Shown here piece by piece: positions 43,079 through 53,066 of a stretch of 64,000 nucleotides of DNA. Below the pieces are notes generated by a model. That model had not been told where the DNA came from and searched no databases. It saw only the letters and a program-made list of their open reading frames with translations. Within the stretch, counting starts at the first letter, position 1; each line of letters begins with the position of its first letter. Both the position numbers and the translations under genes were made by a program. This stretch comes from Vibrio anguillarum (GTDB taxonomy: Bacteria; Pseudomonadota; Gammaproteobacteria; Enterobacterales; Vibrionaceae): contig NZ_JAHGUP010000008.1 of assembly GCF_001989995.2 (NCBI RefSeq), positions 51,664 to 115,663 on the forward strand, written 5' to 3'.

Positions 43079-44852
43079 TTCATTGCTTTCCTATTTTGAA
43101 CAGGAACTGCGCTTTATTCGCAATGAAACCTCTCAGTTCGCGGAACGTCATCCGGGGACGGCTCGTGCATTGGGAATGCGTAAAGACAGTATTGATGATC
43201 CTCAGATCGCGCGTTTGATTGAAAGTGTTGCCTTGATGAACGGCAAACTTCAGCAGCGTTTGGATGAGTCTTACCCAGAGCTGACAGAAAGCTTGGTGAA
43301 CTTGTTGTTCCCGCATTATCTGAGGCCAATACCGTCATACAGCATGTTGGACTTCGCTATTTTTGAAGAAGCGAATGCAAAGCACAGTATTCCTAAAGGC
43401 ACTGAGTTCGATGTCGCGAGCGAATCTGGCGAGCCAGTGGTGTTTCGCACTTCCGAAAATATAGCGCTGCTTCCAATTCAAGTTGCTTCGGCAGAAGTGC
43501 TGTTTGCGCCATTTGAACTGGCTAAGCCTGTGGGTGCAGAGAACGCAAAAGCGATGCTGGAGCTGACGATTGAGGCAACCGATAGCGGTATCGAGTTGCG
43601 TGATCTGGATATTGACCAGTTGAAACTGCATCTCAAAGGTGAAAGCCACTTTGCATTGCGTTTGTATGATGTACTCGCCGATGGTCGCTGTCAGGTGTGT
43701 ATCCAGAATAATGGTAAGAGCTACTCACTAGGGAAGTCTGCGCTACAACCAATCGGCTTCGATGTGAACGACACTATTTTACCGTATCAAGCAGCAAGCT
43801 TTGGTGGCTTTAAGTTATTGACCGAGTTCTTCATGTTCCCTGAAAGATTTCAAGGATTCAAATTAGACCTTGGCAACATCATGCAACACGCAATCGGCTC
43901 AGAGTTTCGTATTCAGATTTTCTTGAATGAGATGAGTGTGGTGCAAGCTCGTAGCATTCAAGCACAGCATTTTTCTCTGTTTTGTACGCCATTGGTGAAC
44001 CTACAAACCAAAGTGTCAGAACCTCTGCAAATCGACTTCACCCAAAAGCAGTACCCAATTTATCTTGATGCAAGCCAGGGTAATGATTTGGAAGTGTTTT
44101 CTGTTGATGAAGTGCTAGACGTGACGGAAGGTGAACCGTTTAAGGTCTGTCAGATCTACGGAGACAAGTACAACAGTACAGAGACTGCACTCCGTTGGCA
44201 GCTCGTACAGGATACCCACGAAAGAGGCGTGCTTCGCAGTGGCTTAAAAGTGGCTGATATTGGGCATGTTAGTGCCACGACGTCGTCCAGAGTTTGGTCG
44301 GTGACGACAACTGCGACTGACGGCATTCGAGCAGGTTCATTGCCTGTAAACAGCCAAGTGACATGTCGGGAATCTCTTACGATTCCAGCGACTATGAACT
44401 TGCTGCGCCGCCCAACCTTGCCAGTGCGCAGTCGTGATGCAAATAAGAATGTATGGGCACTGCTTTGCCATTTGCACTTTAACTATCACGCAATTCTAGG
44501 GACGGATGACCCAACCGCTACGCTGAAAAATGTGTTTGATTTGTATAACCACAACCAAGCGGTGCAAAACCACATCTATATCGAGTCCCTGCAAAATATC
44601 GAGCAGGAGCAAGTGGTGGCTCCGATCCGTGTGTCAGGAAAAACATGTTTTGCTTACGGCACAAAAATTTCGGTGACGTTAGACGCAAGTAATGTCAACG
44701 GAGGCGTATCGCTCTTTGGTCATTTGCTTGACCACTTCTTTGCTTATTTTGCAGGCTTCAACAGCTTTACTCAAGTGGATATTTATTTGGAAGGCCAAGA
44801 CGGTGTTTACCTGTCCTTCCCGAGGAGAACTGGGTGCAAGAGTTTGTTGTAA
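43071..44852 (+). CDS. tssF: T6SS baseplate protein TssF
   Basis: 593 residues, VasA/ImpG family. The N-terminus LLSYFEQELRFIRNETSQFAERHPGTARALGM and PELTESLVNLLFPHYLRPIPSYSML is diagnostic. It forms the baseplate wedge with TssG, TssE and TssK. The start is TTG at 43071 behind TAAGGA, overlapping tssE by 8 bases, so translation is coupled. It overlaps tssG by 19 bases. Confidence 0.93.
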   Translation: MSDSLLSYFEQELRFIRNETSQFAERHPGTARALGMRKDSIDDPQIARLIESVALMNGKLQQRLDESYPELTESLVNLLFPHYLRPIPSYSMLDFAIFEEANAKHSIPKGTEFDVASESGEPVVFRTSENIALLPIQVASAEVLFAPFELAKPVGAENAKAMLELTIEATDSGIELRDLDIDQLKLHLKGESHFALRLYDVLADGRCQVCIQNNGKSYSLGKSALQPIGFDVNDTILPYQAASFGGFKLLTEFFMFPERFQGFKLDLGNIMQHAIGSEFRIQIFLNEMSVVQARSIQAQHFSLFCTPLVNLQTKVSEPLQIDFTQKQYPIYLDASQGNDLEVFSVDEVLDVTEGEPFKVCQIYGDKYNSTETALRWQLVQDTHERGVLRSGLKVADIGHVSATTSSRVWSVTTTATDGIRAGSLPVNSQVTCRESLTIPATMNLLRRPTLPVRSRDANKNVWALLCHLHFNYHAILGTDDPTATLKNVFDLYNHNQAVQNHIYIESLQNIEQEQVVAPIRVSGKTCFAYGTKISVTLDASNVNGGVSLFGHLLDHFFAYFAGFNSFTQVDIYLEGQDGVYLSFPRRTGCKSLL

Positions 44853-45817
44853 GCCGTTTCGCTTATGGTGCGTTTGAGGGACAGCTAGAAAAAGCGTGGC
44901 AGATCTTCAAGCATCAGGCTCATTTAAAGGGGCAGCGACCTGAAGTGAGGTTTAGTGCGGAAATTCTCCCAGCTTACTATCAAGCAGAAGTCTCTATGGT
45001 TACTTCGGAGCGAGAGGGTGAATTTACGGTAAAGACATCATTGGCGGCTTTGTCTGGCAACTCTGGTTCGATGCCAAGAGCGATGTATGGCGATGCACTA
45101 AAAGCGCGTTTTGAACTTGGTGATGAAGCACCACTCGACTTTTTCGACATGTTTAATAACCGTTACTACCGCTTGTACTGCGAAACAAAGCAAAAGCATG
45201 AGCTGACGTATCAGATTGAGGAAGAGGCGTTTCATTGGAATCGTGACCGTCAATCTATTACTGAAATGCTTTCCAGTTTAGCTGGACAGACTGGAGATAA
45301 GGCACCAATGCCGGAATCTCATTTGGTGCAATACACCGGCTTATTAGGGTTGAAATTAACCTGCCCATTGGCGCTTAAGTCGATGCTAGAAGATTACTTC
45401 GAGTCGGAGTTTGAGGTTGAACGCAGTGGCCTAGAGTATTTGCCTCTAACAGAGTGTTCGTTAACTCAAATTGGCCAAGCCGGAAACAATCATCAATTGG
45501 GTATGGGCGCGTTGGTCGGGATGTCGACGCCAATGACGGGGCAGAAACTCAACATAAAAATGTGCCCTCAAGACTATCAGCATTACTTAAAAATACGCAG
45601 TGACAAAGAGATGGTTCTTGCGCTGGACCATATGGTTAGAAGCTATATGGGAGTGAATAGCAAGTATGCACTCTATATGAAGGTAAATAGCCAGTATCTG
45701 CCGAGAGTGAAGCTATCAAGCAGTCACCAAAAAGCGTTAAGAATTGGCCAATCCGCGTGGATGAGTCATCAATCAGATCGTCAACAGTTTGTTGAAATGC
45801 CACTGACGAAAAGTTAG
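44834..45817 (+). CDS. tssG: T6SS baseplate protein TssG
   Basis: 327 residues, VasB/ImpH family. VRFSAEILPAYYQAEV, APLDFFDMFNNRYYRL and HLVQYTGLLGLK match the family core. The start is GTG at 44834 behind GAGGAG inside tssF, so the wedge proteins TssF and TssG are co-translated. It is 8 bases ahead of clpV. Confidence 0.9.
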   Translation: MQEFVVSRFAYGAFEGQLEKAWQIFKHQAHLKGQRPEVRFSAEILPAYYQAEVSMVTSEREGEFTVKTSLAALSGNSGSMPRAMYGDALKARFELGDEAPLDFFDMFNNRYYRLYCETKQKHELTYQIEEEAFHWNRDRQSITEMLSSLAGQTGDKAPMPESHLVQYTGLLGLKLTCPLALKSMLEDYFESEFEVERSGLEYLPLTECSLTQIGQAGNNHQLGMGALVGMSTPMTGQKLNIKMCPQDYQHYLKIRSDKEMVLALDHMVRSYMGVNSKYALYMKVNSQYLPRVKLSSSHQKALRIGQSAWMSHQSDRQQFVEMPLTKS

Positions 45818-45825
45818 GAAACAGA

Positions 45826-48432
45826 ATGATAAATATTGAACTACAAAGCTTGGTCAAAAGGCTTACTCCGTTACTAAAAAGTGCCCTGGAAACGGCTGCT
45901 GGAGATTGTGTAAGTAAAGGACACTTTGCGATAGAAGCTGAGCATTGGTTTGTTCAGTTGTTACAACAGTCCAAAGGCTGGGAAGCCGCTTTGCAGCAAG
46001 CATCAATGGCCAAAGAGTCGATGTTGGAGCGTTGTAATGACCGTCTGATGCATTTGGCTCGTGGTAATGACTCTTCACCTTCTTTGTCCCCTGAGTTGGT
46101 TGAGTTACTTAAAGATGCATGGATGCTTGCTTCATTAAACAATCAGCAATCGGTGGTGAATGAATTTCATCTGCTTATGGTGCTGAAGCAGCGTCTGGAC
46201 CAAAGCGCTTACAACGGCGTGTTGAGCTCGTGGGTGTCAGTCTTGTCTTCTGAATGGTTACGCAGTCAGTCGATGGTGATCAGCGGACCCAGTGAAGTCT
46301 CATCGTCTACCGAGAGCATGGCCCCAACCGGTGGTGACTCAGCGACGCCAGCTTTGGACAAATTCTCGCAAAACCTGACAGAGGCAGCGCGTAATGGCGA
46401 GTTGGACCCTATTACAGGACGCGGAGATGAAATTCGCAAATCCATTGATATTTTGTGCCGCCGCCGTCAAAACAGCCCGATCCTCGTCGGTGACCCAGGT
46501 GTAGGTAAAACGGCCATTGTTGAAGGTCTTGCCCAAGAAATCGTGAATGGCAATGTTCCACCTGCGCTTGCGAACGTTGAGCTGCGCAGCCTTGATTTGT
46601 CCCTTTTGCAAGCAGGCGCGAGCATCAAAGGTGAGTTTGAAAACCGCCTTAAAGATGTGATCAATGAGATCAAGCAGTCAACGACGCCGATCATCATGTT
46701 TATCGATGAAGCACATACGCTGATTGGGGCGGGTGGCACAGCGGGCCAGAATGATGCTGCGAATATTCTGAAACCAGCGCTTGCGCGTGGCGAGTTTCGT
46801 TCTCTTGCGGCGACCACATGGGCGGAATACAAACAGTACTTTGAATCGGATGCCGCGTTGACTCGTCGTTTTCAAGTTGTTGCGGTTAATGAACCCAACG
46901 AAGAAGATGCTATTCACATGCTTCGCGGCGTGAAGCGCAGCCTTGAAAAGCACCATGGCGTTAAAGTCATGCAAGAAGCCATTGATGCCGCAGTCGCTCT
47001 CTCTATTCGTTACCTTCCTGAGCGTAAGTTACCTGATAAAGCAATTAGTCTGTTGGATACGGCATGTTCACGCATTGGATTGAGCCAAAGTGCGGCACCT
47101 AGACAGTTGGAAGCCATTGCAGAAAAAATCCGCTACACCAACAACGAGATCGAAACGTTACATCATGAGTCGGCATTGTGGTCGATTGAAAGCGTACGCT
47201 TGGAAGAAGCAAAACAGCGATTGGCGGCTTTAGAACAAGAGCATCAGTCACTTGAACGCTCTTGGAACTCAGAGCGCCTCTTGGTGGAAGAGATCATTGA
47301 GTTGCAGTCTGGCTTAGACGCTGAGCTAAAAGAAAATGGCTCGGTGATATCGCATGAAGCGAAAAGCATGTTAGCAGACAAAATGGCAGCCCTGCGTGAG
47401 ATCCAGGGTGAGCAGCCATTAGTCCTGCCACAGGTAACAGAGCAAACCATCGCTGAAGTGGTGGCGCTATGGACGGGTATTCCAGTGGGCAACATGCTTA
47501 GCCAAGAAGTTGAGAAGTTGATGCACCTAGAGACTCGTATCGGTGAGCGAGTGATTGGTCAGACAACGCCGATAGCAGAGCTTTCACAAGCAATTCGCTT
47601 GTCGCGTGCAGGTTTAACCGACCCACGCAAACCTGTTGGGGTATTCCTGATGTGTGGTCCAAGTGGTGTGGGTAAAACCGAAACTGCATTGGCGCTTACC
47701 GATTTGCTATACGGTGGCGAGCGAAATATCACCACCATCAACATGACGGAATTTAAAGAAGAGCACAAAGTGTCGATGCTTTTAGGCTCTCCTGCGGGTT
47801 ATGTTGGCTACGGTAAAGGCGGTGTCTTAACAGAAGCGGTACGTAAGAACCCATATTCTGTACTGCTGCTGGATGAAATGGAAAAAGCCCACCCTGGTGT
47901 GCACGACATCTTCTATCAAATCTTTGATAAAGGCTCGATCTCGGACAGTGAAGGTCGACACATCGATTTTCGTAATACGATCATCATCATGACATCAAAC
48001 GCGGCCGACAGTGCTGTTGTTAATGCGTGTGAAAATGGTCGACCGGATGTTCCGACGCTGACTCAGTCTATTTTCCCTGAGCTGCAAAAACACTTTAAAC
48101 CCGCATTTCTTGGCCGTGCGACCATCGTGCCTTATTTCCCTTTGAACGATGAAGAAATGGCGCAAATTGCAACCTTGTCTCTGAACCGCATTCGTAAGCG
48201 CGTTCAATCCCACTACAAAGCAAGTTTTGAATTTCACCCTGATGTGATTGATCTGCTGGTCAATATGAACGATTCACCTGAAACAGGCGCTCGTGCCGTT
48301 GAGCAACTGATCAATCGTCAACTTATGCCGGATTTAGCGAATCAATGCATTGTCCGCATGAGCGAGAGCAAGCCGGTAGAAGCGGTCACTGTTCACGTTG
48401 AAGAAGGCAAATTTAAGATTCAGATTCAATAG
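45826..48432 (+). CDS. clpV: T6SS AAA+ ATPase ClpV (TssH)
   Basis: 868 residues. ClpV N-domain (about 1-160) with IELQSLVKRLTPLLKSALETAAG, then two AAA+ modules: Walker A GDPGVGKT at 222-229 with DEAHT, and GPSGVGKT near 611-618 with LLLDEMEKAHPGV. A middle-domain coiled coil spans about 430-520. It disassembles contracted sheath for reuse. It ends the first long T6SS gene block; 142 bases separate it from the ATP-grasp gene. Confidence 0.96.
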   Translation: MINIELQSLVKRLTPLLKSALETAAGDCVSKGHFAIEAEHWFVQLLQQSKGWEAALQQASMAKESMLERCNDRLMHLARGNDSSPSLSPELVELLKDAWMLASLNNQQSVVNEFHLLMVLKQRLDQSAYNGVLSSWVSVLSSEWLRSQSMVISGPSEVSSSTESMAPTGGDSATPALDKFSQNLTEAARNGELDPITGRGDEIRKSIDILCRRRQNSPILVGDPGVGKTAIVEGLAQEIVNGNVPPALANVELRSLDLSLLQAGASIKGEFENRLKDVINEIKQSTTPIIMFIDEAHTLIGAGGTAGQNDAANILKPALARGEFRSLAATTWAEYKQYFESDAALTRRFQVVAVNEPNEEDAIHMLRGVKRSLEKHHGVKVMQEAIDAAVALSIRYLPERKLPDKAISLLDTACSRIGLSQSAAPRQLEAIAEKIRYTNNEIETLHHESALWSIESVRLEEAKQRLAALEQEHQSLERSWNSERLLVEEIIELQSGLDAELKENGSVISHEAKSMLADKMAALREIQGEQPLVLPQVTEQTIAEVVALWTGIPVGNMLSQEVEKLMHLETRIGERVIGQTTPIAELSQAIRLSRAGLTDPRKPVGVFLMCGPSGVGKTETALALTDLLYGGERNITTINMTEFKEEHKVSMLLGSPAGYVGYGKGGVLTEAVRKNPYSVLLLDEMEKAHPGVHDIFYQIFDKGSISDSEGRHIDFRNTIIIMTSNAADSAVVNACENGRPDVPTLTQSIFPELQKHFKPAFLGRATIVPYFPLNDEEMAQIATLSLNRIRKRVQSHYKASFEFHPDVIDLLVNMNDSPETGARAVEQLINRQLMPDLANQCIVRMSESKPVEAVTVHVEEGKFKIQIQ

Positions 48433-48574
48433 CATTAAGAGGCGATAGACCTCAAAAAAACAATGGGTTGTATATCAATCCAACTAAAACAATAACGTAA
48501 TTTTATTAACGCTTTTTGTTGCAGGCCGTGTTTAACGCGCCCTTTTAGCAGCACAACATTATGAGTACTAACAG

Positions 48575-49729
48575 ATGACGCATTCAGTTTTTTCTACGCA
48601 ACAATTGGAATGGATTCGTAAGAACTTAAAAATCGCAGTGATTCACGGTGGTGATAAAGAGCAGGAGGGCAGTTTTATCTTTGAAAACTTGAGCCCTCGC
48701 TCAACTAAAACGTATGCACCTGTTGCACACGATATTGCTAATGCACTGCGTGAATCTAATTTCCAATTCGTTGAGGTGTTAGCTGAAGACATTAACTTAG
48801 CGCAGTGCCTGAAAGATAAAGGTATTGACTTGGTGATCACGAACAGTGGTGGTTTGCAAGGTTTTGACTCCATGTGTCATTTGCCTTCTACATTGGAAAT
48901 GCTGGGCGTGCCTTATGTAGGGCACTCGCCAATGACGGCAGGGATCTTGGATAACAAGCACCTGTTTAAGCATGAAATTAAAGCCGCTGGACTGCCGACT
49001 GCGCCATTTATCACCATTGGTATTGATGAGCATTTTGAAGATGTAGCAAAGCAAGATGCGATCGATCAAATTGAAGCACAGTTCAAAGACGGCTTCATTG
49101 TTAAGCCAGTGTCTGGCCGAGCTTCAATCCATGTTTATCCTGTTTTTAAGCGTAATGATCTCGCGGGTGTTGTAGAGCATGTACGTCAAGCGACGGGGAA
49201 TACAGTAATGATTGAACCTTTCCTTGGTGGCCGAGAGTTTGTTGTTGCTGTTGCGGGAGAGTATGTCTTTAAAGAAGGTAAACTGACGCAGTCTGAAATG
49301 CCTATGGCTTTCTCAATTACTGAACGTGTACTGGATGCTGACGAGCCTATTTTTACTTCCATGGATGTAAAGCCGATCACTCAAGACCGTTTGGTTGCTG
49401 TTAATGAAGAGGGGCTACGCAATCAGTTAGCACTGATCGGTCAGAAGATTTATCGCCTGCTTGGTCTTCAAACCTTAGTGAGAGTGGACTTACGCATGGA
49501 CAAAGAAGGCAACCTTTATGTGCTGGAAACCAATCCAAAACCGGATCTCAAACGTCCGGAGGGAGAGAAGGTAAGTTTGGTTTGCCATGATCTGGCTCGT
49601 GAAGGTATGGATTACACAGACCTAGTTCAGTCGTTGGTGTTTAACCGATTATCTTTCCTTAAGCAAAAACGCCCAATGTCGGTTGCGCATTGCCTCAATG
49701 AGCAATTCGACGCTCTAAGCGTGTGTTAG
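48575..49729 (+). CDS. ATP-grasp ligase, D-Ala-D-Ala ligase-like, inside T6SS cluster
   Basis: 384 residues. The N-terminal domain starts KIAVIHGGDKEQEGSFIFENLSPRS, the central ATP-binding lid is near KPVSGRASIHVYPV, and the C-terminal metal-binding motif is VLETNPKPDL (cf. NTNPG in ligases). It should ligate an amino acid or peptide carboxylate to an amine with ATP. True Ddl substrate residues are not all recognisable, so the substrate is unknown. It is first of a four-gene set with an MFS protein and two binding proteins. Confidence 0.75.
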   Translation: MTHSVFSTQQLEWIRKNLKIAVIHGGDKEQEGSFIFENLSPRSTKTYAPVAHDIANALRESNFQFVEVLAEDINLAQCLKDKGIDLVITNSGGLQGFDSMCHLPSTLEMLGVPYVGHSPMTAGILDNKHLFKHEIKAAGLPTAPFITIGIDEHFEDVAKQDAIDQIEAQFKDGFIVKPVSGRASIHVYPVFKRNDLAGVVEHVRQATGNTVMIEPFLGGREFVVAVAGEYVFKEGKLTQSEMPMAFSITERVLDADEPIFTSMDVKPITQDRLVAVNEEGLRNQLALIGQKIYRLLGLQTLVRVDLRMDKEGNLYVLETNPKPDLKRPEGEKVSLVCHDLAREGMDYTDLVQSLVFNRLSFLKQKRPMSVAHCLNEQFDALSVC

Positions 49730-49738
49730 GAGTGAACT

Positions 49739-51934
49739 TTGAACTCTTTTAAGCAATATAGCCGCTTGTTGCTCGGAGCATTACTGGTTCTGTTATCACT
49801 AATGCTGATCTTTGTTGTTGGTTATGCACAAGCATTGAAAAGCTATCAACAGCAGAGCCGTGATGCGATTTTAGCCCAAACCGAAGCCGCCCGAATCGGT
49901 ATAGAACAAGTTCTCAGTTCTGGTGTGCCGCTTCAGGACTTTGCTGGTCTTGAAAAAGTGCTATCGCCAATCGCGAAAGCGGATTCTTCTGTGGTTGATA
50001 TCCGAGTAATTTCTGGGCAGCAAGAGCTATATCGCTACACCGATGACAACTTTGTTGGCAGCTTAGTCACCATCCCTTTGAGCAATAAATTCGCTCAAGT
50101 TGGTGCTTTGGAGATCTGGCTGAGTGATGAAGAAATAGAAAGGAGCATCGATAGGAACTTCCAGCCGATGGTGCTGCTGGTCGTTTTACTGATCGCTGCG
50201 TTTATTTTCTTTGTTTTACGTAGTCAAAACCCCAAGATCTACTTCACTGCATTTGGTGGTGTGTTCTTAGCCATGTCGGCGAGCGTGCTATTGATGGTCG
50301 GTGCATTGTACAAAGCCGGCTTGGAGCACAAGGCGGATTCTATGGCGAAGATTGTTACTCAACGTTTAGCCCCGGTACTGAATGCAGGGATAAGCTATCA
50401 TCAAGTGAGTGGTATCGATGAGATGCTAGACAGCTTTCGTCAGTCAAACCCAGAAGTCTCTTCCATTGCAGTTGCTCAGGGAACTGAGTTGATCGCCAAG
50501 AGTAAAGCGCAGAACAGTGTGTCAGTCGATGAGATGGCCGAATTTCTAGTAAGCGATACGAAAGGGAACGAGGTGACGATCGCTTTTTCCCCCAAAGTAC
50601 TGTTTGCGCAGTTGGTTCGTATACTAAAGAACTTTGCCATTCTATTTGCTGGTTGTGCGTTCATTTGCTTTGCTTTTATTCGCTTACTGAGTCACTCGGA
50701 GCAACAGCCAAAAAACGACACCGTACTGGCGCAGGTTAAGCCGCTGCTGTTGGTCACGGTGCTGATGGAATCGTTAATGGCGCCGGTTTTACCTCAGTAC
50801 TTAACGCAAATCGCGGTAGAAAATGGCGCAGGAGAAAGTTGGTCGTCTTACTTCTTTACACTCTACTTTGTTGGCTTTGCTGCGACGCTATTGCCTGTTT
50901 CGCGTTTAGTTGAAGTGTTTGATATTCGCAAAGTACTTGGCGTGGGTATTCTGCTATCAGCGGTTGGTTGTATGTTGCTAGCGTACGAGTCCCAGTTAGC
51001 AATGGTGCTTATTGCTCGATTCACGTCTGGTGTTGGGCAAGCGACGATCTTTATTGCTGTTCAAGGTTATATTCTGCGTTGCAGTGACCAGTCTAACAAG
51101 ACACAAGCCGCAGGTATCATCGTATTTTGTTTCAATGCTGGATTCATCTCTGGTGCGGCAATCGGTGCTCTGCTAGCTGATACCGTAGGCGTGCAAGGTA
51201 TCTTCATGTTGTCGGCGTTAGTTGGTGGTCTAATGTATCTGTTCGCGTTGTCGCTACCGTCGATGATTCCTCAGAGGAATGCACAAGGTTCACTTAAAGA
51301 GAACCTTACGATGATGTTAAAAGATTCCGCTACTTTGATACGTGTACCGTCATTCATGCGCACCATGTTGCTCGTTGGTATACCAACCAAAATGATGCTA
51401 ACTGGTGTCGTATTCTTCGCTGTGCCAATCCTTCTTTCTGATGTAGGCGTCGAGCGTGAAAGTATCGGTCAGGTGCTGATGGCTTATGCATTCTCTGTGC
51501 TTTTCATTAGTGGAAAAGTTTCGCCAATGATTGACCGTATTGGCTCTGCAAAATGGGCGCTTTGCTTAGGAAGCATTGTTGGCGCTGTTGCTTTGGCTAT
51601 TCTTTCTGCTGCCTTCTTATTTAAAGATATAACCTATCTTGTCTTCGTCGCAACGTTCGCAATGCTAGTGATGGGTGTTTCACATGGCTTTATTAATGCC
51701 CCAGTTGTGACTCATGTGGTGACCACGACTCAAGGTGTTAATGCTAACTCAGTTGCTTCTACTTATCGCTTTTTGGAAAGGCTAGGTCATGTGTTGGGTT
51801 CGGTCGTTGTCAGTACTTTGCTTACTCATCTTGGAACGGACTACGCATTCTTTGCGCTTTCAGCATTCTTTACTTTAGCTGGCTTGTTGATGTGGTTGTT
51901 TGACCGTGCAGTACAAAAGGAGGTGGTAGCATGA
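49739..51934 (+). CDS. MFS transporter with two tandem periplasmic sensor modules
   Basis: 731 residues. Two similar TM–periplasmic–TM units come first (TM 9-30/143-160 and 170-191/296-317). Each periplasmic loop has a related VL..G...(Q)..G(I/L)E..L core (IEQVLSSGVPLQDFAGLEKVL and LAPVLNAGISYHQVSGIDEML). Residues about 330-725 form a twelve-helix MFS domain (RFTSGVGQATIFIAVQGYILR, GHVLGSVVVSTLL). It starts with TTG behind TAGGAG and overlaps the next gene by 4 bases. It could be a ligand-gated exporter of the ligase product (inference). Confidence 0.75.
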   Translation: MNSFKQYSRLLLGALLVLLSLMLIFVVGYAQALKSYQQQSRDAILAQTEAARIGIEQVLSSGVPLQDFAGLEKVLSPIAKADSSVVDIRVISGQQELYRYTDDNFVGSLVTIPLSNKFAQVGALEIWLSDEEIERSIDRNFQPMVLLVVLLIAAFIFFVLRSQNPKIYFTAFGGVFLAMSASVLLMVGALYKAGLEHKADSMAKIVTQRLAPVLNAGISYHQVSGIDEMLDSFRQSNPEVSSIAVAQGTELIAKSKAQNSVSVDEMAEFLVSDTKGNEVTIAFSPKVLFAQLVRILKNFAILFAGCAFICFAFIRLLSHSEQQPKNDTVLAQVKPLLLVTVLMESLMAPVLPQYLTQIAVENGAGESWSSYFFTLYFVGFAATLLPVSRLVEVFDIRKVLGVGILLSAVGCMLLAYESQLAMVLIARFTSGVGQATIFIAVQGYILRCSDQSNKTQAAGIIVFCFNAGFISGAAIGALLADTVGVQGIFMLSALVGGLMYLFALSLPSMIPQRNAQGSLKENLTMMLKDSATLIRVPSFMRTMLLVGIPTKMMLTGVVFFAVPILLSDVGVERESIGQVLMAYAFSVLFISGKVSPMIDRIGSAKWALCLGSIVGAVALAILSAAFLFKDITYLVFVATFAMLVMGVSHGFINAPVVTHVVTTTQGVNANSVASTYRFLERLGHVLGSVVVSTLLTHLGTDYAFFALSAFFTLAGLLMWLFDRAVQKEVVA

Positions 51935-53064
51935 TTCGATTGATTTTACTTTTGGCACTGACTGCATTCTCATCGGTGAGTTTGGCAGATTGGCCAGAGT
52001 GGTTGGGCGAACGCTTGCAAGCAGAAAAGGTGGTGCAGTGGGAAATTAATGCCAACGACAACGATGTGTTGTTCGCCCCGCGAGGTGAATATCCTATGGT
52101 TTGGGTTTTGGTCTCTCGAAAAGCGGACGCGTATGATGTTGCGTTGTCGACCATCTTAAAAGTGTTTCGCAGAGAAATGCCTAACGTTTCATTTCGTGCT
52201 TTCCTTTTGCCTAAAAGCCAAGAGGAACTGGTCGCTTGGACGAAAGCTGCGGATAAAAAGGCGAACATGATCTACACGGTTGGCTCTAGTGCGACCGTCT
52301 CACTGCATAAGATTTACGCTGGAGGTAAGCTTCCGGTTGTATCGGTGAACGCAAAAGATCCGGTGTTACTGGGCCTGACGGATAACTACCACTCAAGTGG
52401 CAACAACTTTGCTTACACCTCCTTGAATTTGCCTGCTGATATTACGCTGAGCTTTTTACGTCGCTTTAAACCAAGTCTGACTCAAATTGGTGTGCTGTAC
52501 GCCAAGTCGAACACCAGTGCTTATCTCACCCAGTTTTTGCCACTTCAAAAAGAGGCTGAGAAGCAAGGAGTGAAAGTCTTTCCTATCGAAGTTGACGAGA
52601 ATAATCCTGAACTTGCTCTTCAACACGTTATGCAGACCACCATTGAATCGATGAAGGTCAACGATGGTAATTTATGTCAATCCTTGCTTTGGCTTACGGG
52701 TAGTTCAAGTCTTCTTAACCGACTTGATGAGATCAACCTGCATTCAGAGCCGCTTCCTCTGTTAACTGCAGTGCCTGATGCGGTTAATGGCACGCAACAA
52801 AGTGCGCTGATGTCTGTTGGCGTAGGGTTTGAAAACAACGCCCACCAAGCGGCATTTTACGGCATTGAAGTACTTAAAAAGGGCGTAGATCCTGGCTCTC
52901 TGCCTGTGGGAGTGCTGTCTCCACCAGACATCTCGATCAGCTTTAAACAAGCAGGCCGCGTTGATACGCAGCTTCCGTTTGTATTGATTGAAATGGCCAG
53001 CGATATCTATTCGCAAGATGGCAAGCTAGTGCGTTCTGCTGGAATGAGCATGGAGAGCTATTAA
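51931..53064 (+). CDS. TrpX-like periplasmic binding protein (ABC_sub_bind)
   Basis: 377 residues, signal peptide about 1-19 (...SVSLA). The body shows the two-lobe ABC_sub_bind (PF04392) pattern: MIYTVGSSATVSLHKIYAGGKLPVVSVNAKDP, FKPSLTQIGVLYAKSNTSAY, then the late region VGVGFENNAHQAAFYGIEVLKKGVDPGSLPVG. No ABC permease is adjacent. It overlaps the MFS gene and may deliver ligand to its periplasmic modules. Confidence 0.8.
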   Translation: MIRLILLLALTAFSSVSLADWPEWLGERLQAEKVVQWEINANDNDVLFAPRGEYPMVWVLVSRKADAYDVALSTILKVFRREMPNVSFRAFLLPKSQEELVAWTKAADKKANMIYTVGSSATVSLHKIYAGGKLPVVSVNAKDPVLLGLTDNYHSSGNNFAYTSLNLPADITLSFLRRFKPSLTQIGVLYAKSNTSAYLTQFLPLQKEAEKQGVKVFPIEVDENNPELALQHVMQTTIESMKVNDGNLCQSLLWLTGSSSLLNRLDEINLHSEPLPLLTAVPDAVNGTQQSALMSVGVGFENNAHQAAFYGIEVLKKGVDPGSLPVGVLSPPDISISFKQAGRVDTQLPFVLIEMASDIYSQDGKLVRSAGMSMESY

Positions 53065-53066
53065 CC

